Part shown: positions 5,503-7,245 of the stretch, piece after piece
How the letters are laid out: each line of letters opens with the position of its first letter
Numbering within the stretch: position 1 is the stretch's first letter
Source: an uncultured Clostridia bacterium
GTDB lineage: Bacteria > Bacillota > Clostridia > Christensenellales > QALW01
Assembly: GCA_900550765.1 (NCBI GenBank)
Contig: URTC01000079.1
Location: forward strand, 1 to 7,245
DNA length: 7,245 nucleotides
Direction: 5' to 3'
The notes under the pieces: generated by a model
What the model was told of the DNA's origin: nothing
The model's database searches: none
The model's input: only the letters and a program-made list of their open reading frames with translations
Program-made: the position numbers and the translations under genes

Positions 5503-5554
5503 GCGGCTTAGACCGCAGAACAAGCCACAGGGAGTTATTTCTCTGCGGCTTGTT
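5503..5554 (+). terminator. Alternative hairpins between tRNA-Pro and the HEPN gene (terminator or attenuator)
   Basis: One fold pairs AACAAGCC (5519-5526) with GGCTTGTT (5547-5554) and CAGGGA (5528-5533) with TCTCTG (5540-5545), one A/C mismatch between them. A second, incompatible fold pairs CCGCAGA (5513-5519) with TCTGCGG (5542-5548). A third short stem is GCGG (5503-5506) with CCGC (5513-5516). The sequence after the stem (GCTATTTC) is a poor T-tract, so termination would be partial. Promoter-like tRNA transcripts could be processed here or read through into the HEPN gene. Confidence 0.5.
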
Positions 5555-5584
5555 GCTATTTCACTAAAAAATTGCGAATATCTG

Positions 5585-5599
5585 ACATTGAGGCAATGT
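5585..5599. promoter_or_regulatory. Inverted repeat just upstream of the HEPN ribosome site
   Basis: ACATTG (5585-5590), AGG, CAATGT (5594-5599) is a perfect 6-base inverted repeat ending about 6 bases before the ribosome site AAAGGAG (5606-5612). It could be an operator or a small hairpin that tunes translation. No clear separate promoter is visible between the tRNA and the gene. Confidence 0.4.
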
Positions 5600-5626
5600 G
5601 TTTGTAAAGGAGAAACGGTTTTAACC

Positions 5627-6373
5627 ATGCAAGAAGACGCAAAATATTTTCTTAATATCATTGATTCCATACAATATGAAAGTAACGCTTTTACTGTCTG
5701 GTATAGTGAAGAAAAAGTTGTAATAGGCGCACTCGTCAAAGATAGTCCTGAAGTACAGCGTTTTTTTAATTATGCAACAATCTATAATACCATTATAGAT
5801 ACTGATATGAAAATCAAATATTCGCTAACGGAAGCAATTAAGCAGGCAAACGATACTGATTTTGACAAATGGCAACCATTGCAATCGCCATCAAAAGAAG
5901 AATATGCTGCTATTTATTATACAGAAAATGCCGTTTTTAGAACAGCGGTATTATGGGACCTGCTTGCTCAGTTATTTAATCTAAAGGCTGAGCTTGGGAA
6001 ATCGTTTAATCTGGTGCACGCGGCACAGATTTTTCACGATGCACAGCAAGGGAAAAAAGCAAATTTATTTGCAAAAAAAGTCTATGCTTATATGGAGCAA
6101 GAAGAGAATACAAATGTTGAGCCATGGGAAGGAAATTTTGCGTATGTAAGAGACTTCCGAAACAAGATGACGCACCGTGTTTCCCCTAATATATCTTCTT
6201 TTTCAAACTATGCGTTTGAATTGCGCATGCCGATGATTTATGTACTGAAACGTGTAATTGAAGATTATAAACAAGTATCCGAATACATTCAAGAAATTAT
6301 AACAGACATACTAATGGATTATAAAAATTTGAATGATATTAACCCACTGGTCGATGTTAAAGATCATAACTAA
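5627..6373 (+). CDS. HEPN domain protein, Cthe_2314-like, with R-x4-H RNase motif
   Basis: A 248-residue, mostly helical soluble protein. The key feature is YVRDFRNKMTHR (173-184): R178, N179 and H183 form the R-x4-H motif of HEPN ribonucleases, with the usual polar residue after Arg. The stretch YYTENAVFRTAVLWDLLAQLFNL (97-119, landmark only) is the helix with a Trp-Asp pair seen in the Cthe_2314 type of HEPN domain. HEPN proteins with this motif often cleave RNA as dimers in toxin-antitoxin, phage defence or abortive infection systems; no antitoxin partner is obvious here. The ATG at 5627 is chosen because longer frames run into the tRNA; the ribosome site AAAGGAG (5606-5612) lies rather far, about 14 bases from the ATG. 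AT-rich codon use contrasts with the chromosomal genes to the left, which suggests acquisition. It lies 126 bases after the tRNA-Pro. Confidence 0.8.
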   Translation: MQEDAKYFLNIIDSIQYESNAFTVWYSEEKVVIGALVKDSPEVQRFFNYATIYNTIIDTDMKIKYSLTEAIKQANDTDFDKWQPLQSPSKEEYAAIYYTENAVFRTAVLWDLLAQLFNLKAELGKSFNLVHAAQIFHDAQQGKKANLFAKKVYAYMEQEENTNVEPWEGNFAYVRDFRNKMTHRVSPNISSFSNYAFELRMPMIYVLKRVIEDYKQVSEYIQEIITDILMDYKNLNDINPLVDVKDHN

Positions 6374-6411
6374 AAAAATTCTCTGAGTACACCAAGCTCA
6401 GAGAATTTTTT
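6373..6411. terminator. Bidirectional terminator after the HEPN gene
   Basis: A perfect 15-base-pair stem (6373-6387 with 6397-6411; core TTCTCTGAG/CTCAGAGAA) with a 9-base loop. Its outer arms are A-run and T-run, so each strand ends in T. It serves the HEPN gene on the plus strand and the integrase operon on the minus strand. Confidence 0.9.
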
Positions 6412-6470
6412 CTTTGTTTACTGTGGCGCAGATTTTGAAGGAATTAATATTGCGGAGAAGGATTGATATG

Positions 6471-6818
6471 TTACTTCTTACTTTCTCGTTCTGCTTTCCA
6501 TTCTTCGAATGCTTTTCGATTTTCCTCTTTGGAGTAGAACTCCTGAATACTTGGAAGAATCGCTCTTGCAAATCGATCTATGGAACTTTGCGGTGGTCTG
6601 TATCCTTCTAAGTTGAAATCACAGACCGTTTCACCGCTATCCAAATCAACTACTGAAGATGCATAGCCTTTGCGTATTTTTTCTTGTTCCTCCTCAGATA
6701 GTTTCGATAAAACCTGTTTTTGTATGTCCGATAACATTTTTTTATCAAATGGTTTTGCCTTTTCTAAATCTGTTTCAAAGAATATTACGGCAGTTCCTTG
6801 CGATTTTCTTGCTTTCAT
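6471..6818 (-). CDS. Hypothetical 115-aa charged protein downstream of the integrase
   Basis: A small, highly charged, probably soluble protein with no membrane segment or signal peptide. The first third has a beta-like stretch (GTAVIFFETD) and then KPFDKKMLSDIQKQVLSKLSEEEQEKIRKG, which should be helical (residues about 23-51). The middle is VVDLDSGETVCDF, and the end is a long charged helix (FYSKEENRKAFEEWKAERESKK, about 94-115). I do not recognise a family and see no catalytic motif. The ATG lies 4 bases after the integrase stop, with a ribosome site (AAAGGA) inside the integrase 3' end, so the two are co-translated. That linkage suggests an accessory protein of the mobile element, possibly in recombination or control, but this is inference from position only. 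Confidence 0.65.
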   Translation of the reverse strand: MKARKSQGTAVIFFETDLEKAKPFDKKMLSDIQKQVLSKLSEEEQEKIRKGYASSVVDLDSGETVCDFNLEGYRPPQSSIDRFARAILPSIQEFYSKEENRKAFEEWKAERESKK

Positions 6819-6822
6819 ATTA

Positions 6823-7245
6823 TTAAGTCCTTTCTTGCTTTTTACTCTTTATGCTATCCTTCTCCGCTTTAATCTTTGCCCGCACCTCAATTATCATCTG
6901 CTTCAGCAGCTTTTCGCATTCCTCTCGCGTCTTAGCGTAGATATTATGGCTTTCCCGCTTGCCGTAGGCGTTTGTCGGCGTATACCGTCCCTCGTATAGG
7001 TGGTCGTTGATCATGGTCACACAGCCTGTCCCCGGCTTGCGTATTTTGGGCTTATACGGCGTGAATTCGATCGGGGTGGTATATTTCCTTGTCTTCGGCT
7101 CAACCGTCGGCATTTGGGCGTCTGTGCCATCGATTTTGCGGTCTATCCGAACCGCCGCCTGCCTTTGCATCGTATCGGTGATGTGGCTGTAAATATCAAG
7201 CGTGGTTGCGGACGATACATGACCTATCGTAGCTGACAGCGTTTT
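6823..7245 (-). CDS. Tyrosine recombinase/integrase, C-terminal part (runs off the window)
   Basis: The reading frame is open to the window edge, giving 140 residues of the C-terminal end. It begins with KTLSATIGHVSSATTLDIYSH, the last catalytic block of the phage-type integrases: G8-H9 is the conserved GH and Y19 (codon 7189-7191) the nucleophile that forms the link to DNA. A Met at 7168-7170 is internal, not the start. After the catalytic block there is an unusually long tail of about 115 residues. In it, GTGCVTMINDHLYEGRY and NIYAKTREECEKLLKQMI look like the AP2-like/arm DNA-binding modules that normally sit at integrase N-termini. Integrases with this tail occur in clostridial integrative elements, as far as I recall. 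The catalytic Arg-Lys-His-Arg residues upstream are outside the window. Confidence 0.9.
   Translation of the reverse strand, partial: KTLSATIGHVSSATTLDIYSHITDTMQRQAAVRIDRKIDGTDAQMPTVEPKTRKYTTPIEFTPYKPKIRKPGTGCVTMINDHLYEGRYTPTNAYGKRESHNIYAKTREECEKLLKQMIIEVRAKIKAEKDSIKSKKQERT

Larger units (their letters stand above)
5279..7245. mobile_element. Putative end of an integrative element inserted at tRNA-Pro (right end outside window)
   Basis: The left boundary is taken as the point where the broken tRNA-Pro loses tRNA homology. Evidence for an element: an integrase gene nearby on the minus strand, an interrupted tRNA target, phased repeats beside the junction, and an AT-rich HEPN cargo gene unlike the genes to the left. 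An alternative is that the element starts at the 3' end of the intact tRNA-Pro (about 5480-5500) and that 5279-5424 is the scar of an older insertion. No matching second attachment site lies in the window, so the exact ends are not proven. Confidence 0.5.

Noticed and set aside
5429..5626. Longer start for the HEPN protein
   Set aside because: The extension would translate the tRNA-Pro and its hairpins; the ATG at 5627 with the upstream AAAGGAG is the sensible start.
6422..6431. TGTGGCGCAG, identical to ten bases of the broken tRNA-Pro (5241-5250)
   Set aside because: Flanking bases do not match and it is only ten bases long, so I do not call it an attachment-site copy.
7000..7236. Plus-strand frames opposite the integrase
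   Set aside because: Antisense to a clear integrase catalytic block and tail.

Overview
The window looks like a low-to-mid GC Firmicute, most likely a gut-type clostridium. Ribosome binding sites are strong AGGAG/GGAGG types, promoters are close to the sigma-A consensus, and terminators have long T-tracts. The protein families also fit: TrpB2-type tryptophan synthase beta, a DUF1294 membrane protein, a Cthe_2314-like HEPN protein, and a tyrosine integrase with an extended C-terminal tail. The species cannot be fixed from this sequence alone.

Left part (1-3790), plus strand. Two small single-span membrane proteins of unknown function overlap by ATGA and end at a terminator (549-586). Next come a standalone trpB2-type gene and, 3 bases after it, a low-molecular-weight tyrosine phosphatase; the pair ends at a terminator at 2513-2543. 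A clear promoter (2565-2593) then drives a cytoplasmic sialidase-superfamily protein with Asp-box repeats. It ends at a bidirectional terminator (3752-3787) shared with a convergent minus-strand operon.

Middle (3853-4952), minus strand. A PhnP-like metallo-beta-lactamase-fold hydrolase is followed by a DUF1294 membrane protein. The two are joined by a TAATG stop/start overlap and transcribed from a good promoter at 4981-5009. Back to back with this is a perfect-consensus plus-strand promoter (TTGACA-N17-TATAAT, 5028-5056) with no protein gene downstream.

Right part (5236-7245) is the accessory region. A tRNA-Pro(UGG) gene is broken in its anticodon arm (5236-5279). About 145 bases follow that carry a minus-strand terminator-like hairpin and three TGACCAC repeats with an exact 12-base period. 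Then comes a complete but sequence-divergent tRNA-Pro(UGG) (5425-5500), a set of alternative hairpins, and a HEPN-domain protein with an intact R-x4-H RNase motif. After a bidirectional terminator, an unknown 115-aa protein and the C-terminal part of a tyrosine recombinase are read on the minus strand, and the recombinase runs off the window edge.

The simplest reading is the end of an integrated element that targeted a tRNA-Pro gene. It may carry its own replacement tRNA-Pro together with a HEPN RNase-like cargo gene. The tRNA/HEPN pairing is the most interesting part of the window. The link between the two is inference.
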